The position numbers and the translations under genes were made by a program. Below are positions 35,931 through 45,527 of a stretch of DNA of 64,000 nucleotides, piece by piece (the stretch's first letter is position 1; every line of letters begins with the position of its first letter). The notes beneath the pieces were generated by a model that worked only from the letters and a program-made list of their open reading frames with translations, was not told the origin of the DNA and made no database searches. Origin of the DNA: Sphingobium sp. (GTDB lineage Bacteria; Pseudomonadota; Alphaproteobacteria; Sphingomonadales; Sphingomonadaceae); NCBI GenBank assembly GCA_035196065.1, contig CP136575.1:62001-126000 (forward strand). The letters are read 5' to 3'.

Positions 35931-36473
35931 TCAGTCCTTCAAGGCCCGCAGTGCAGGAACGGCGGCTGCCGCATCTTCGGAATTGATCCCTGGCGGCGGT
36001 GCGGCCGAAATCCGCGCTTCGCCCCGCATCACCCGTGCCGCACGCTGGATCGCATCGCGTAACCGGGGATAGACGCCACAACGGCAGATATTGGTTACTG
36101 CCGCGTCGATTTCGGCATCAGTAGGGTTGGCGTTTTTCTTCAACAACACCGCCGCCGCCATGATCATGCCGGGGGTGCAGAAACCGCATTGCACCGCGCC
36201 CGCCGCGACAAAGGCCTGTTGGAGCGGGTGACTGCGATCAACCGAGAGCTTTTCGATCGTGGTAACAAAGCGGCCCTCGGCCTCTGCCAGCGTGACAAGG
36301 CAGGATCGCAGCGCTTCACCATCAATATCGACAATGCACGCCCCGCAATCGCCCTGCCCGCAGCCGAATTTCGTACCGGTAAGGTTCGAGGCATCTCGCA
36401 ACGCCCACAGCAAAGGCGTCTGCGGATCCATGCGATATTCGACGGGGCGGTCGTTGACGGTTAGCTTGGTCAT
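35931..36473 (-). CDS. (2Fe-2S)-binding small subunit of a molybdenum hydroxylase, orphan
   Basis: 180 residues. Plant-type cluster ligands GCGQGDCGAC plus SCLVTL, and the second cluster CGFCTPGM and ICRCGVYPR. It is the xanthine dehydrogenase/isoquinoline oxidoreductase small-subunit family. A C-terminal extension of about 25 Ala/Pro-rich residues is unusual. No molybdopterin or FAD subunit gene is adjacent; the nearest large subunit at 41.2 kb already has its own small subunit. Confidence 0.88.
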   Translation of the reverse strand: MTKLTVNDRPVEYRMDPQTPLLWALRDASNLTGTKFGCGQGDCGACIVDIDGEALRSCLVTLAEAEGRFVTTIEKLSVDRSHPLQQAFVAAGAVQCGFCTPGMIMAAAVLLKKNANPTDAEIDAAVTNICRCGVYPRLRDAIQRAARVMRGEARISAAPPPGINSEDAAAAVPALRALKD

Positions 36474-36617
36474 CGCCTTGCGTCGCTAAACCAGCTTTTC
36501 GTCTAGGTCCAGTTTCGATACAGGCTTTGCGCACGGGCTGCTTTTTGCTTACAACCCGCAGGAAAGCGGCATTCGCTCTTGTCATTCCTGCCATGCAGGT
36601 ATAAAGGCCCCCTCGGT

Positions 36618-36651
36618 TCGCCGCCTTTGTTGCGCGGCGATTTTTGTTTTT
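36618..36651 (+). terminator. Terminator-like hairpin in the rpsU upstream region
   Basis: TCGCCGC (36618-36624) pairs with GCGGCGA (36634-36640) and is followed by TTTTTGTTTTTT. It stands about 75 bases before the rpsU ATG with no coding gene ending in front of it on this strand. It may be a leader attenuator or the end of a small RNA. A second weaker GCAG/CTGC hairpin plus T-run follows at 36653-36675. Confidence 0.5.
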
Positions 36652-36724
36652 TGCAGTCTTTCTGCGGGTTTTTTTGCCTGCAAGCCGATTCGATTGCGGC
36701 AAAAGTTCGGAGTGTGGATTTTTT

Positions 36725-36931
36725 ATGCAGATTATCGTTCGCGAAAATAATGTGGACCAGGCGCTGCGTGCCCTGAAGAAGAAGTTGCAGCGTGAAGGCG
36801 TCTACCGCGAGATGAAGATGCGTCGTCATTACGAAAAGCCGTCGGAAAAGCGCGCCCGCGAAAAGGCCGCTGCAATCCGCCGCGCTCGCAAGATGGAGCG
36901 TAAGGCTGCAGAGCGTGACGGCAACCGGTAA
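36725..36931 (+). CDS. rpsU: 30S ribosomal protein S21
   Basis: 68 residues. [20 protein letters not shown] is the conserved start, then the basic [20 protein letters not shown] region and Arg/Lys-rich C-terminus. It binds the 30S subunit near the anti-Shine-Dalgarno site. The frame is open further upstream, but that part is the U-rich leader. No strong ribosome-binding site precedes the ATG (GTGTGG then TTTTTT), which is noteworthy for S21. A strong terminator follows. Confidence 0.95.
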   Translation: MQIIVRENNVDQALRALKKKLQREGVYREMKMRRHYEKPSEKRAREKAAAIRRARKMERKAAERDGNR

Positions 36932-36955
36932 TCCGGTTTGAAACGATCAAAAAAC

Positions 36956-36984
36956 AGGGCGTCCGTTCGGGCGCTCTTTTTTTT
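36956..36984 (+). terminator. rpsU intrinsic terminator
   Basis: AGGGCGTCCG (36956-36965) and CGGGCGCTCT (36968-36977) form a ten-base stem with two wobble pairs, followed by a run of eight T. Confidence 0.8.
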
Positions 36985-37062
36985 GTCCGCAAAGCCGTTA
37001 AGAGAGCCGCATCTGTTTAGGGGCCGCCCCTGCCCCGATCCGAACATAACAAGGAACAACAT

Positions 37063-37668
37063 ATGTCCGTCACCACTGTCCCCATCCAGCCGATCAAAAA
37101 AGGTTCGATCCCCAAATTTTGGGTCGGCATTGCGGCGCTGGCGCTGGCAGGCGGCGGACTTGCCTGGTGGGGCACAGCTGATATCCGTTCGGAATATAGC
37201 AGCGACGCACAGTTTCTGAAGGACAATGCCGGCCAAGATGGCATCACCGTCACCAAGTCGGGCCTGCAGATCCAGACGATCCGTGGCGGCGAGGGCGCAC
37301 CGCCGACCGACAATGATGTCGCGATGATCTCCATCACCGGTACGCTTCGCGACGGCACCATTTTCCAGGAACCGGCATCGGGGCCGTTCCCGGTCTCGGG
37401 AGGCATTCCCGGCTTCACCGAAGCGCTGAAACTGATGCAAAAGGGCGGCAAATACAAAATCTGGATCCCCAGCGAGATCGGCTATGGCGCAAGCGACATT
37501 CCCGATCCCAAGACGGGCGCAATTGCCATTCCGGGGGGAAGCATGCTGATCTTTGATGTCGAACTGACTGATTTCGTTTCGCGCGAACAGTTTGAAGCGG
37601 CCATGCAGGCACAGCAGAACGCGATGCAGCAGGGCGGCGCCGGTGCAGGTGGACCGCCGCCGCAATAA
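37063..37668 (+). CDS. FKBP-type peptidyl-prolyl cis-trans isomerase
   Basis: 201 residues. A membrane helix at about residues 19-37 (KFWVGIAALALAGGGLAWWG) anchors a periplasmic FKBP domain (about 75-172) with GTLRDGTIFQEP, FTEALKLMQKGGKYKIWIP and the active-site GYGASDIP. The tail is Gln/Ala/Gly/Pro rich (QAQQNAMQQGG). It speeds proline isomerisation in envelope proteins. Confidence 0.9.
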   Translation: MSVTTVPIQPIKKGSIPKFWVGIAALALAGGGLAWWGTADIRSEYSSDAQFLKDNAGQDGITVTKSGLQIQTIRGGEGAPPTDNDVAMISITGTLRDGTIFQEPASGPFPVSGGIPGFTEALKLMQKGGKYKIWIPSEIGYGASDIPDPKTGAIAIPGGSMLIFDVELTDFVSREQFEAAMQAQQNAMQQGGAGAGGPPPQ

Positions 37669-37747
37669 GCGGCAATCGCCCTTCGGGCGTAACCTCCAGT
37701 TAACCGCTTATGGCTAGTCTTTCTGGGCAAACGCCCAGGGGATTGCC

Positions 37748-38671
37748 ATGACCTTTCAATTTGACCAATTTGCATCTGCCATCCGCGCCGGTGGCGCCAT
37801 CACCGCGCGCGACACGCTTTCGCTGCGTCAATGGGTATGGGGCGACGGCATCTTGTCGCAAAGCGATGCGCAGGCCCTGTTCGAGCTGAATTCCGGTGCG
37901 CAATCCAAAGATCCGGAATGGATCGCATTCTTCACCGAAGCGCTGTGTGATTATGTGATCAACGGCACCGATCCCAAAGGCTATATTAGCGAAAAGGACG
38001 CACTGTGGGTGATTGAGGGCGTCGATAGCGACGGCCGGGTCGAAAGTGCCGCCGAGATGGAGCTGCTGGTGCGGCTTTCGGAACGCGCGGTCGAACTGCC
38101 CAATGTCCTTAAATTCTACACACTAGAGCAGATCGAACGAAACATCATAAGCGGCGAAGGCCCAACCCGCGACGGCGATAGCACACCGAACAGCGTAACC
38201 GCCGCCGAAGCCGCATTGCTGCGCCGGCTGGTATTCGCATCAGGCGGCATCGCTCCGCTGCATGTGTCACGCGAAGAGGCCGACATGCTGTTCCGCATCA
38301 AGGATGCTTGTCTCGATAGCGAAAACGCCCCTGAATGGCAAAAACTGTTCGTGCAGGGCGTTGCCAACCATCTGCAAAGCTTTGCCGCTTATGCGCCCCT
38401 AACCCGTGATCGGGCGCAGCAACTGGAAGGTTTCATGCGCAACACCAGCCCATCCATCGGCCGCTTCTTTGGGCGGATGGCGCAGTTGGACCTGCAAGCG
38501 GGCTTTGCCGAAATCTTTCGCCCCGAAGCGCCCGGCCGCGACATCGAAGGTGAAGCAAACGCCGCAGCGGAAGTGACCCTTGCCGAAAAAGGCTGGCTCG
38601 ACGCCAAATTGGCCGAACGGGTCGGCATCGATCGCTACGAAGCGGCGCTGCTGGATTTTGTCGCGGGCTAA
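37748..38671 (+). CDS. Conserved hypothetical protein with two internal helical repeats
   Basis: 307 residues, no signal peptide. Two homologous units can be aligned by eye: residues 17-71 (ITARDTLSLRQW ... DPEWIAFFTEAL) and 150-209 (VTAAEAALLRRL ... APEWQKLFVQGV). Both contain an acidic, helical LFELNS/LFRIKD core, then PEW. Asp-rich segments (NGTDPKG, VDSDGRVES) resemble EF-hand or TerB-like metal sites, tentatively. Soluble; function unknown. Its stop overlaps the convergent EamA transporter stop. Confidence 0.75.
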   Translation: MTFQFDQFASAIRAGGAITARDTLSLRQWVWGDGILSQSDAQALFELNSGAQSKDPEWIAFFTEALCDYVINGTDPKGYISEKDALWVIEGVDSDGRVESAAEMELLVRLSERAVELPNVLKFYTLEQIERNIISGEGPTRDGDSTPNSVTAAEAALLRRLVFASGGIAPLHVSREEADMLFRIKDACLDSENAPEWQKLFVQGVANHLQSFAAYAPLTRDRAQQLEGFMRNTSPSIGRFFGRMAQLDLQAGFAEIFRPEAPGRDIEGEANAAAEVTLAEKGWLDAKLAERVGIDRYEAALLDFVAG

Positions 38672-39561
38672 AGACCGCCAATCAGCGCAAGGGCAACACC
38701 CACGCCGACCAGAAGCAGCCCGAGAACCTCTCCCGGTTTGCGACCCTCGTTCAGGTAAAATCGGCTGAACCCGAGCGTGAGAATCACTTCGATCTGGCCG
38801 ACCGCGCGTACCAAGGCAACAGGCGCAGTGGCAAAACCCGTGAACCAGCAGGCCGAGCCCAATGCCGCAAGCAGCCCGACTTGCCCCGAGGTTCGCCAAG
38901 TCGCGATCACGCGCGGCAGTTGTTCCTTCTCCCGCCAGACGACATAACTGCCCTGCATGAGCGTCTGCCAAGCCTGAACCACAACCAATGCCAAAAGCGC
39001 CGCGAGCAGTTTGTCTGACGTGGCAAGTTCCAGCGAAGCGGATTTGACAAAAATCGAGGTCATGGTGAAACCCAATCCCGCTCCAAGACCGCACAAAGCG
39101 GCAGGCTGGATCATGTCGGACGGACGCAGCCTCTGTCCACCGGCAGCAACGATCATCACACCCGCAACACTGACCGCAATTCCGCAGGTCGTAAGCCAGC
39201 TAAGCGTCTCTCCAAGTAGTAAGAAAGCGATCAATGCCCCCTGTATCGCCTCAGTCTTCGCGAATGCAGTGCCGGCGACATAGTTGCGATAGCCAAATGC
39301 CATCAGCAAAAGGTTGGTACCGATGATTTGCGCAAAACCGGCCGCAGCGCAAAAGGCGAGGAATGGGAGGTGAATGGCTGGCATCTCAGGATTACGCCAA
39401 ACAAGATACAGGCCAAGCAAAACCAGCCCGACAGGGAGCCCGTAAAGATAACGTACCAGCCCCGCCGCGTTGACCGAAAGCTCTGCACGCACCCGTTGCT
39501 GTACAGCTGTTCGCCAAGCCTGAAACAGCGCAGCAAGCAGAGTTGCGGGAAGCCAGATCAT
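38668..39561 (-). CDS. EamA/DMT-superfamily transporter
   Basis: 297 residues, ten predicted membrane helices in two EamA halves. Features include an N-terminal LPATLLAALFQAWRTAVQQR, a GTAFAKTEAIQGALIAFLLL first-repeat end and a matching ALVRAVGQIEVILTLGFSRF second-repeat end. Probably a metabolite exporter; substrate unknown. Its ATG overlaps the TGA of fumarase (39558-39561), so it is coupled to the fumA-type gene. Confidence 0.85.
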   Translation of the reverse strand: MIWLPATLLAALFQAWRTAVQQRVRAELSVNAAGLVRYLYGLPVGLVLLGLYLVWRNPEMPAIHLPFLAFCAAAGFAQIIGTNLLLMAFGYRNYVAGTAFAKTEAIQGALIAFLLLGETLSWLTTCGIAVSVAGVMIVAAGGQRLRPSDMIQPAALCGLGAGLGFTMTSIFVKSASLELATSDKLLAALLALVVVQAWQTLMQGSYVVWREKEQLPRVIATWRTSGQVGLLAALGSACWFTGFATAPVALVRAVGQIEVILTLGFSRFYLNEGRKPGEVLGLLLVGVGVALALIGGL

Positions 39562-41081
39562 TCAGCTGGCTCGAGCAAACCCTCCTCGGCAATCTTCTTC
39601 TTCCACACCAAGGGTGCGGTAGTGTGGACATTTTCGCCGCTGGAATCGACCGCGACGGTCACAGGGAAGTCACTGACCTCAAATTCATAGATCGCCTCCA
39701 TGCCGAGGTCTTCAAAGCCAACGACCTTGCTGCCCTTAATCGCGCGGGCGACCAGATAGGCGGCACCGCCCACGGCCATCAGATAGGCGCTCTTGTGCTT
39801 GGCAATTGCCTGTGTGGCGGCGGGTCCGCGTTCGGCCTTGCCGACGCAGCCCAAAAGCCCCTGTTCGAGCATCATGTCCATGAACTTGTCCATGCGCGTC
39901 GCGGTTGTGGGGCCGGCGGGGCCGACAATTTCCTCACCCACCGGATCGACCGGGCCGACATAATAGATCATCCGGCCTTTGAAGCTGACAGGCAGCTCCT
40001 CGCCCTTGGCTAGCATATCGGCGATGCGTTTGTGCGCAGCGTCGCGGCCGGTAAGCATCTTGCCATTGAGCAGCAGGCGGTCACCCGCCTTCCAGCCCTG
40101 CACATCGGCGGCGGTCAGCGTGTCGAGATGGACGCGCTTGGCGGCGCTATCGGGCGCCCATTCGACCTTCGGCCATTCGTCCAGCTTGGGTGGCTCAAGA
40201 TAGACAGGGCCGGCACCTTTCAGCGTGAAATGCGCATGGCGCGTGGCCGCACAATTGGGGATCATCGCAACGGGCTTTGACGCGGCATGGGTAGGATAAT
40301 CCATGATCTTGACGTCAAGTATCGTCGCCAGCCCGCCCAGCCCCTGCGCACCGATGCCGAGCGCATTGACCTTGTCGAAAATCTCGATGCGTAGAGCCTC
40401 GATATCATTCTGGGGCCCGCGCGCCTTCAATTGCGCCATATCGATCGCACCCATAAGGCTTTCCTTGGCAAGCACCATCGCCTTTTCAGCCGTGCCGCCG
40501 ATGCCGATGCCCAGCATTCCCGGCGGGCACCAGCCGGCACCCATTTGTGGAACCATTTCCAGCACCCAATCGACGATGCTGTCCGAAGGGTTCATCATCT
40601 TGAACTTGGTCTTGTTTTCGCTGCCTCCGCCCTTGGCCGCAACATCGAAGCTCACCTTGTCGCCCGGTACCATTTCGAGATGGACGACCGACGGCGTGTT
40701 GTCGCGGGTGTTAACGCGGGTGAAGGCAGGGTCCGCCAATATCGAGGCGCGCAGCTTGTTTTCGGGGTGAAGGTATGCGCGGCGAACGCCTTCGTCGATC
40801 ACCTCTTGCAGCGAGCGGTGCGAGTCCAGCATGCATTGCTGGCCCCATTTGACGATCACGGTGACGATGCCGGTATCCTGGCAGATCGGGCGATGCCCCT
40901 CTGCGCACATGCGGCTGTTGGTCAGGATCTGGGCGATCGCATCCTTGGCGGCCGGGCCTTGCTCCTTTTCATAGGCGTCCCCCAGCGCGCGAATATAATC
41001 CATTGGATGGAAGTAGGAGATATATTGGAGCGCGTCGGCGACGCTTTCGATGATGTCATTTTCCCGGATGGTGACGGTCAT
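39558..41081 (-). CDS. Fumarate hydratase, class I (iron-sulfur)
   Basis: 507 residues. Two-domain class I fumarase interconverting fumarate and malate in the TCA cycle. The cluster ligands are expected in ICQDTG (first Cys), the GWCPPGMLGIGIGG segment and the IPNCAATRHAHF segment. The C-terminal beta domain carries GKMLTGRDAAHKRI and YYVGPVDPVGEEIVGPAGPTT-like motifs. The start MTVTIREND is family-typical. Translationally coupled to the EamA transporter downstream. Confidence 0.94.
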   Translation of the reverse strand: MTVTIRENDIIESVADALQYISYFHPMDYIRALGDAYEKEQGPAAKDAIAQILTNSRMCAEGHRPICQDTGIVTVIVKWGQQCMLDSHRSLQEVIDEGVRRAYLHPENKLRASILADPAFTRVNTRDNTPSVVHLEMVPGDKVSFDVAAKGGGSENKTKFKMMNPSDSIVDWVLEMVPQMGAGWCPPGMLGIGIGGTAEKAMVLAKESLMGAIDMAQLKARGPQNDIEALRIEIFDKVNALGIGAQGLGGLATILDVKIMDYPTHAASKPVAMIPNCAATRHAHFTLKGAGPVYLEPPKLDEWPKVEWAPDSAAKRVHLDTLTAADVQGWKAGDRLLLNGKMLTGRDAAHKRIADMLAKGEELPVSFKGRMIYYVGPVDPVGEEIVGPAGPTTATRMDKFMDMMLEQGLLGCVGKAERGPAATQAIAKHKSAYLMAVGGAAYLVARAIKGSKVVGFEDLGMEAIYEFEVSDFPVTVAVDSSGENVHTTAPLVWKKKIAEEGLLEPAE

Positions 41082-41191
41082 GGTGCAAATCCCTGCTGAA
41101 TTTGGGCCTTCCCTTACGCACAGAACGCCGCCGTTCAACCCGAAAGTGCGGCAGCACGGCAAAGCCGGTCATCATGCGGTGCAAAAGCCAA

Positions 41192-41214
41192 GGGGCCGGT
41201 ATCGACCCGGCCCC
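41192..41214 (-). terminator. Probable intrinsic terminator of the molybdenum hydroxylase genes
   Basis: GGGGCCGG (41192-41199) pairs with CCGGCCCC (41207-41214). On the minus strand it is followed by TTGGCTTTTGC, a weak T-rich tail, 20 bases after the large-subunit stop. Confidence 0.45.
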
Positions 41215-41233
41215 GGCCAGTCAGCAGGTGCAA

Positions 41234-43447
41234 TCAGGCCACGGCCTGCGTGCGGAACGGCATGTTGCGGATGCGTTTTCCGGTGGCCGCAAACAGTGCA
41301 TTGGCCAGCGCAGGCGCAGCGGGCGGCAGGCCGGGTTCGCCAAGCCCGCCGATTGGCGCTTCGCTTTGCAGAAATTCGACGAAAATTTCAGGCGCATCAG
41401 CCATTTGCATAATCGGGTAATCCGGGAAGCTGGATTGCACGACCGCGCCCTTGTCGATTGTGATCTCTTCACCGATCGCCGCAGACAGGCCCATAACGAT
41501 CCCACCGGCAACCTGGGCTTCGGCGTTGTTGCTATTCACCACCTGCCCGCAATCGACCGCAGCCCAAACCTTGTGCACCTTCGGGTTGCCGTCTTCCTTC
41601 ACCGACGCCTCGATCACATGCGCACAGACCGTGCCGAAACTTTCGACGACAGCAATGCCGCGGCCCCTGCCGGTCGGCAACGGCGTTCCCCAACCCGACG
41701 CCTTTGCCGCCGCATCAAGCACACGGGCGGCGCGTGATCCGACAGCCAGATGGCTCTTGCGAAACTCCAGAGGATCCGCCCCTGCCGCGTGAGCCAGTTC
41801 GTCCATGAAAGCTTCCTGGAAAAAGCCATGCTGCGATGCCTCGACTGATCGCCAGGCCGCAGTGATGATGTTGGTCGAATGCTCAACATGTTCGACCTCA
41901 ACCGAGGGAATGTCGTAGATCAGCTTCATCCCGGATTCGCCACCTGCCGCTTGGGCGAAGGCTGCCGACCAAGCGGAAACCTTGCCGTCCGCATCGAGTG
42001 CGGCCTTGAAAGCGATCGTCGATGCGGGGCGATAGGTGCCCTGCTTCACTTCCTCCTCACGCGGCCAGATCAGTTTGACCGGCCAAGGCGATTCCATCGC
42101 CAGCTTGACGACCTGTGGCACAATATCCGTACCCGCGCCGGGCAATTTTCGGCCAAAGCCGCCCCCCAGAAGCGTGGTGTTCAGGGTGACATTGTCGAAA
42201 TCAAGACCTGCCGCGTCGGCGAGTGCTTTGCGCGTAGCCAGCGGGTCCTGCATGCCGCCCCACACTTCGAGGCTGTCACCCTTACGGTGCGCGGTCATCG
42301 CAAAGGGCTCCATCATCATATGATGGAGATAGGGCGCGCGATAACCGGCTTCGACCAACTTGCCGCCGCTTGCGTCGACCGACAGAGCAGCCTCCTTCAC
42401 TAGACGGTCCTGTTCGGCCGCGATCGCCGCGCTCGAAACGGCGGCATGGCCGCCGTCCGAGAATTTCGGCGATAATGCCTGCAGCCCCTTCAGCGCGGGC
42501 CAATAGCCCTTGGCGACGACGGCAACGGCATTGTCCATCTGCACGACCTTTTCGACACCCTTAACCGCCATGGCAGGGGCGGGATCGACGCTTTCTAGCT
42601 TTCCGCCACGTACGGGGGCCGCCATCACCGCGGCGACACGCATATCGGGAAGCTGCACATCGATGCCGTAGATCGCACTGCCGTCAACCTTGGCCGGAAT
42701 GTCGAACCGCAGCACCGGTTTTCCGATCAGAACAAAATCCTTCGGCGCTTTCAGTTTGGGTTCGCTTGAAAGGCTGCGCTGCGATGCGGCTATGGCAAGT
42801 TCACCATAGCGCAGCGAGCGGCCGCTTTTGACATGGGTCACAATGCCCTTGGCGGTTGTCAATTCGCCTGCAGGCACTTTCAACCGCTCCGCCGCCTCGG
42901 TAACCAGCGCCTCGCGCGCAGCGGCACCCAGCGTGCGCATGCCGATCTGTCCGGTAAAGCGCACCGCAGACGATCCACCGGTAATCTGGTTCACCATGTT
43001 GCGCGACATCAGCGAGGCAATCGAGCCGGGCAATGACACACCGGCTATGTCCTTGACAAAACCCTTGGCAAGCCAGGCATTGGCAAAGGCATTGTCCGCC
43101 GGCGCATGTTCAACACTGATACTGTCCCAATCGGCATCAAGTTCGTCGGCGACCATCTGCGCCAGCGCGGTGCCGTTGCCGGTGCCCATGTCGATATGCG
43201 GGCTATATACGGTGATACGGTCATCCTCGCCGATCTTCAGCCAGCCGGTGAAGGATCCGCTCTTCCCGCCCTTGGTCATCGCAAGCGCATCGCGCGCCGC
43301 GGCATAATCGCCATATTGCAGGGCGAAGACACCGCCGCCGACCACAGCAAGCCCGCCGATCAGGAAAGCGCGACGCTTCACGCCCTTCTTCTTTTTGGGA
43401 AGAGCAGTTGCTTCATCGATATTGGGGTTGGCATTGTCGGCCATCAT
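41234..43447 (-). CDS. Molybdopterin-binding subunit, xanthine dehydrogenase family (isoquinoline oxidoreductase beta-like)
   Basis: 737 residues. A twin-Arg-like N-terminus ([15 protein letters not shown] plus a hydrophobic helix, FALQYG) suggests Tat export or membrane anchoring. Mo-cofactor regions include [33 protein letters not shown] and the catalytic-Glu region [19 protein letters not shown] near the C-terminus. It is a two-subunit aldehyde/heteroaromatic dehydrogenase with the 2Fe-2S subunit encoded just upstream (stop and start overlap). The real substrate cannot be inferred. Confidence 0.9.
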   Translation of the reverse strand: MMADNANPNIDEATALPKKKKGVKRRAFLIGGLAVVGGGVFALQYGDYAAARDALAMTKGGKSGSFTGWLKIGEDDRITVYSPHIDMGTGNGTALAQMVADELDADWDSISVEHAPADNAFANAWLAKGFVKDIAGVSLPGSIASLMSRNMVNQITGGSSAVRFTGQIGMRTLGAAAREALVTEAAERLKVPAGELTTAKGIVTHVKSGRSLRYGELAIAASQRSLSSEPKLKAPKDFVLIGKPVLRFDIPAKVDGSAIYGIDVQLPDMRVAAVMAAPVRGGKLESVDPAPAMAVKGVEKVVQMDNAVAVVAKGYWPALKGLQALSPKFSDGGHAAVSSAAIAAEQDRLVKEAALSVDASGGKLVEAGYRAPYLHHMMMEPFAMTAHRKGDSLEVWGGMQDPLATRKALADAAGLDFDNVTLNTTLLGGGFGRKLPGAGTDIVPQVVKLAMESPWPVKLIWPREEEVKQGTYRPASTIAFKAALDADGKVSAWSAAFAQAAGGESGMKLIYDIPSVEVEHVEHSTNIITAAWRSVEASQHGFFQEAFMDELAHAAGADPLEFRKSHLAVGSRAARVLDAAAKASGWGTPLPTGRGRGIAVVESFGTVCAHVIEASVKEDGNPKVHKVWAAVDCGQVVNSNNAEAQVAGGIVMGLSAAIGEEITIDKGAVVQSSFPDYPIMQMADAPEIFVEFLQSEAPIGGLGEPGLPPAAPALANALFAATGKRIRNMPFRTQAVA

Positions 43448-43926
43448 GCGTCTCCCTTCACCGCGCTCGCGGCCTTGCCGGTGGCGGCATGGATAGCCGC
43501 GCGAATGCGGGGATAGGTGCCGCAGCGGCAGATATTGGTCATCGCCTCGTCAATCTGCGCATCACTTGGGCTACCGACCTTGGCGATCAGCGCCACCGCC
43601 GCCATGATCTGGCCCGACTGGCAGTAACCGCATTGCGGCACCTGCGCATCAATCCAGGCCTGCTGCACCTTGTGCAACATACCATCAGTCGATTTCAGCC
43701 CCTCGATTGTGGTGACGGATTTTCCGGCGACATCGGCGAGCGCGATACTGCAGGATCGCGTCAGTTCACCGTCAATATGGACGCTGCACGCGCCACAGGC
43801 GGCAACGCCGCAGCCGAATTTGGTGCCGGTAAGGCCGACATCTTCACGCAAGACCCAGAGCAAGGGCGTATCAGGCTCCGCCTCCACGCTAACCGCTTTG
43901 CCATTAACCGTCAGGCTGGTCGCCAT
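43444..43926 (-). CDS. (2Fe-2S)-binding subunit, xanthine dehydrogenase family
   Basis: 160 residues, both 2Fe-2S clusters: [16 protein letters not shown] with SCSIAL, then [10 protein letters not shown] and CRCGTYPR. It passes electrons from the molybdopterin subunit to an external acceptor. The second ATG (MATSLTV) is chosen: GAGGAG lies seven bases before it, whereas the first ATG and a TTG lie too close. Coupled to the large subunit through ATGATG. Confidence 0.92.
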   Translation of the reverse strand: MATSLTVNGKAVSVEAEPDTPLLWVLREDVGLTGTKFGCGVAACGACSVHIDGELTRSCSIALADVAGKSVTTIEGLKSTDGMLHKVQQAWIDAQVPQCGYCQSGQIMAAVALIAKVGSPSDAQIDEAMTNICRCGTYPRIRAAIHAATGKAASAVKGDA

Positions 43927-44015
43927 GCCCATGCTCCTCAAGATTTCGATTAGGTTGTCTGTAGCAACCGATTGTCCGCTTTGCTACTGCCCTTACCATG
44001 CAACAAGGTGGGGCA

Positions 44016-44954
44016 ATGACTAAGGGCGCAGCAGATCATCGCCATATCCTTGCGGCGGCACATCGCTGGGCAAGGTCCCCGATGGCCATTGCCACCGTGA
44101 TCGAAACCTGGCGTTCGGCGCCCTGCCCGGTCGGCACACACATGCTGGTCCATGGCGATGGCCGCTTCGTGGGTTCGGTATCGGGTGGCTGCGTTGAAAG
44201 CGACGTTCTGGCGATTGCCGCGCAGGTGATCGCATCGGGCCGGCACGAGATGCGCCGCTATGGCGTTGCCAATGATTCCGCATGGGAAGCCGGGCTGCCC
44301 TGCGGCGGTGATATTGTCATACTGGTCCAGCCGGTTTCGGGCAGCGGCTTTCCAGCCGAATTGTTCGACAGCATAGCCAACGCCCGCAATGCCGGCGAGG
44401 TGGTGACCGTCAGCACCGACCTTCAAAAAGGCTCAAGCCGGATCAGCGCTGAAAGCAGCGAGACCTTCTTCGAAAATCCCTACCACCCCAGTCGCCGGCT
44501 GCTGATTGTCGGGGCGGTCGATATTGCCGTCGCGCTGTCGGCAATCGCGGCGCAGATCGACATCGATGTGACAGTGATCGATCCGCGGACACGCTTCCTT
44601 ACCGAAGAGCGGTTTCCTTCTGTCCGCCTTGATGATCGCTGGCCGGATGAGGCGATTGTCGCCTTGCGCCCCGATCATCGCAGTGCCGTTGTCACCCTGA
44701 GCCATGACATCAAGATTGACGACCCTGCGCTGATCGCAGCGCTGGCCTCCCCCGCTGCCTATATCGGTGCGCTGGGATCAAAGGCGTCGCACGCCGCGCG
44801 GCTTGAACGGCTGCGTGCCGCAGGCCTTGATGAGATCGCGCTTTCCCGTATCGAAGGCCCGGCAGGGGTGGCTATCAACTCGATCAGCGCGTCCGAAATC
44901 GCCCTGTCAATCACCGGCGGCATGATCCGCGCCTTCAATGCCGGACTGCGCTAG
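44016..44954 (+). CDS. XdhC/CoxI-family molybdenum-enzyme maturation protein
   Basis: 312 residues. The N-terminal XdhC domain shows SAPCPVGTHMLVHGDGRFVGSVSGGC-type sequence, and the C-terminal Rossmann domain has LIVGAVDIAVALS and the IDPRTRF and ALGSKASHAARLERL motifs. XdhC inserts sulfurated molybdenum cofactor into xanthine-dehydrogenase-family enzymes, fitting the divergent 2Fe-2S/Mo subunits. GGTGGGG before the second ATG supports this start over 43998. Overlaps the next gene by 17 bases. Confidence 0.9.
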   Translation: MTKGAADHRHILAAAHRWARSPMAIATVIETWRSAPCPVGTHMLVHGDGRFVGSVSGGCVESDVLAIAAQVIASGRHEMRRYGVANDSAWEAGLPCGGDIVILVQPVSGSGFPAELFDSIANARNAGEVVTVSTDLQKGSSRISAESSETFFENPYHPSRRLLIVGAVDIAVALSAIAAQIDIDVTVIDPRTRFLTEERFPSVRLDDRWPDEAIVALRPDHRSAVVTLSHDIKIDDPALIAALASPAAYIGALGSKASHAARLERLRAAGLDEIALSRIEGPAGVAINSISASEIALSITGGMIRAFNAGLR

Positions 44955-45510
44955 GCTCTCCTGCATCCTGCTCGCGGCGGGCGAAAGCCGGCGCTTTGGC
45001 GGAAACAAGCTGGAGGTAGCTCTCAATGGCAAAATGCTTGGCCTGCACGCCGCAGAGAATCTGGCCGCGATGGGATTCGGCGCAATGGTGGCGGTCGGAA
45101 ACACACGCAACACCCTATTGAATCCGGCACTGTCACAGCTGGGTTTCCGGCTTGTCATTAACCCTGATCCATCGGCTGGACAGGCCGGTTCATTGGCGCT
45201 GGGGGTAAAGGCACTGGCAGATAGCGACTGGGACGGCATATTGGTTGCACTTGCCGACATGCCCTATGTCAGCGGCCAACATCTGACTGCTTTGGTGAAA
45301 GGCTTTGCCAATAGCGGCAAATCACATTGTTCCAGCAATGGCATGGCCAATATGCCCCCAGCCATATTTGCGCGAAGTGATTGGCCGCAATTGACCGGCC
45401 TGTCCGGCGATCAGGGTGCGCGTGGGATGTTGGCTGATACGATCAGTATCATGGCCGAGGTAGCGACATTGCAAGATATCGATCTACCGGACGATATCCC
45501 TGCGCCTTAA
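44938..45510 (+). CDS. MocA-like molybdenum cofactor nucleotidyltransferase
   Basis: 190 residues. The N-terminal nucleotide-binding loop is ILLAAGESRRFGGNKL (LAAGxSxRxG), then the metal site LVALADMPYVS and NMPPAIF, with GDQGAR near the C-terminus. It probably cytidylates molybdopterin for the neighbouring hydroxylase. Overlaps the XdhC gene, implying translational coupling. Confidence 0.9.
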   Translation: MPDCARLSCILLAAGESRRFGGNKLEVALNGKMLGLHAAENLAAMGFGAMVAVGNTRNTLLNPALSQLGFRLVINPDPSAGQAGSLALGVKALADSDWDGILVALADMPYVSGQHLTALVKGFANSGKSHCSSNGMANMPPAIFARSDWPQLTGLSGDQGARGMLADTISIMAEVATLQDIDLPDDIPAP

Positions 45511-45527
45511 ACAGGGGCTGTCTGTGC

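Noticed and set aside
40431-41099. 222-codon plus-strand frame opposite fumarase
   Set aside because: Antisense to a confident class I fumarase; His/Arg-rich shadow composition.
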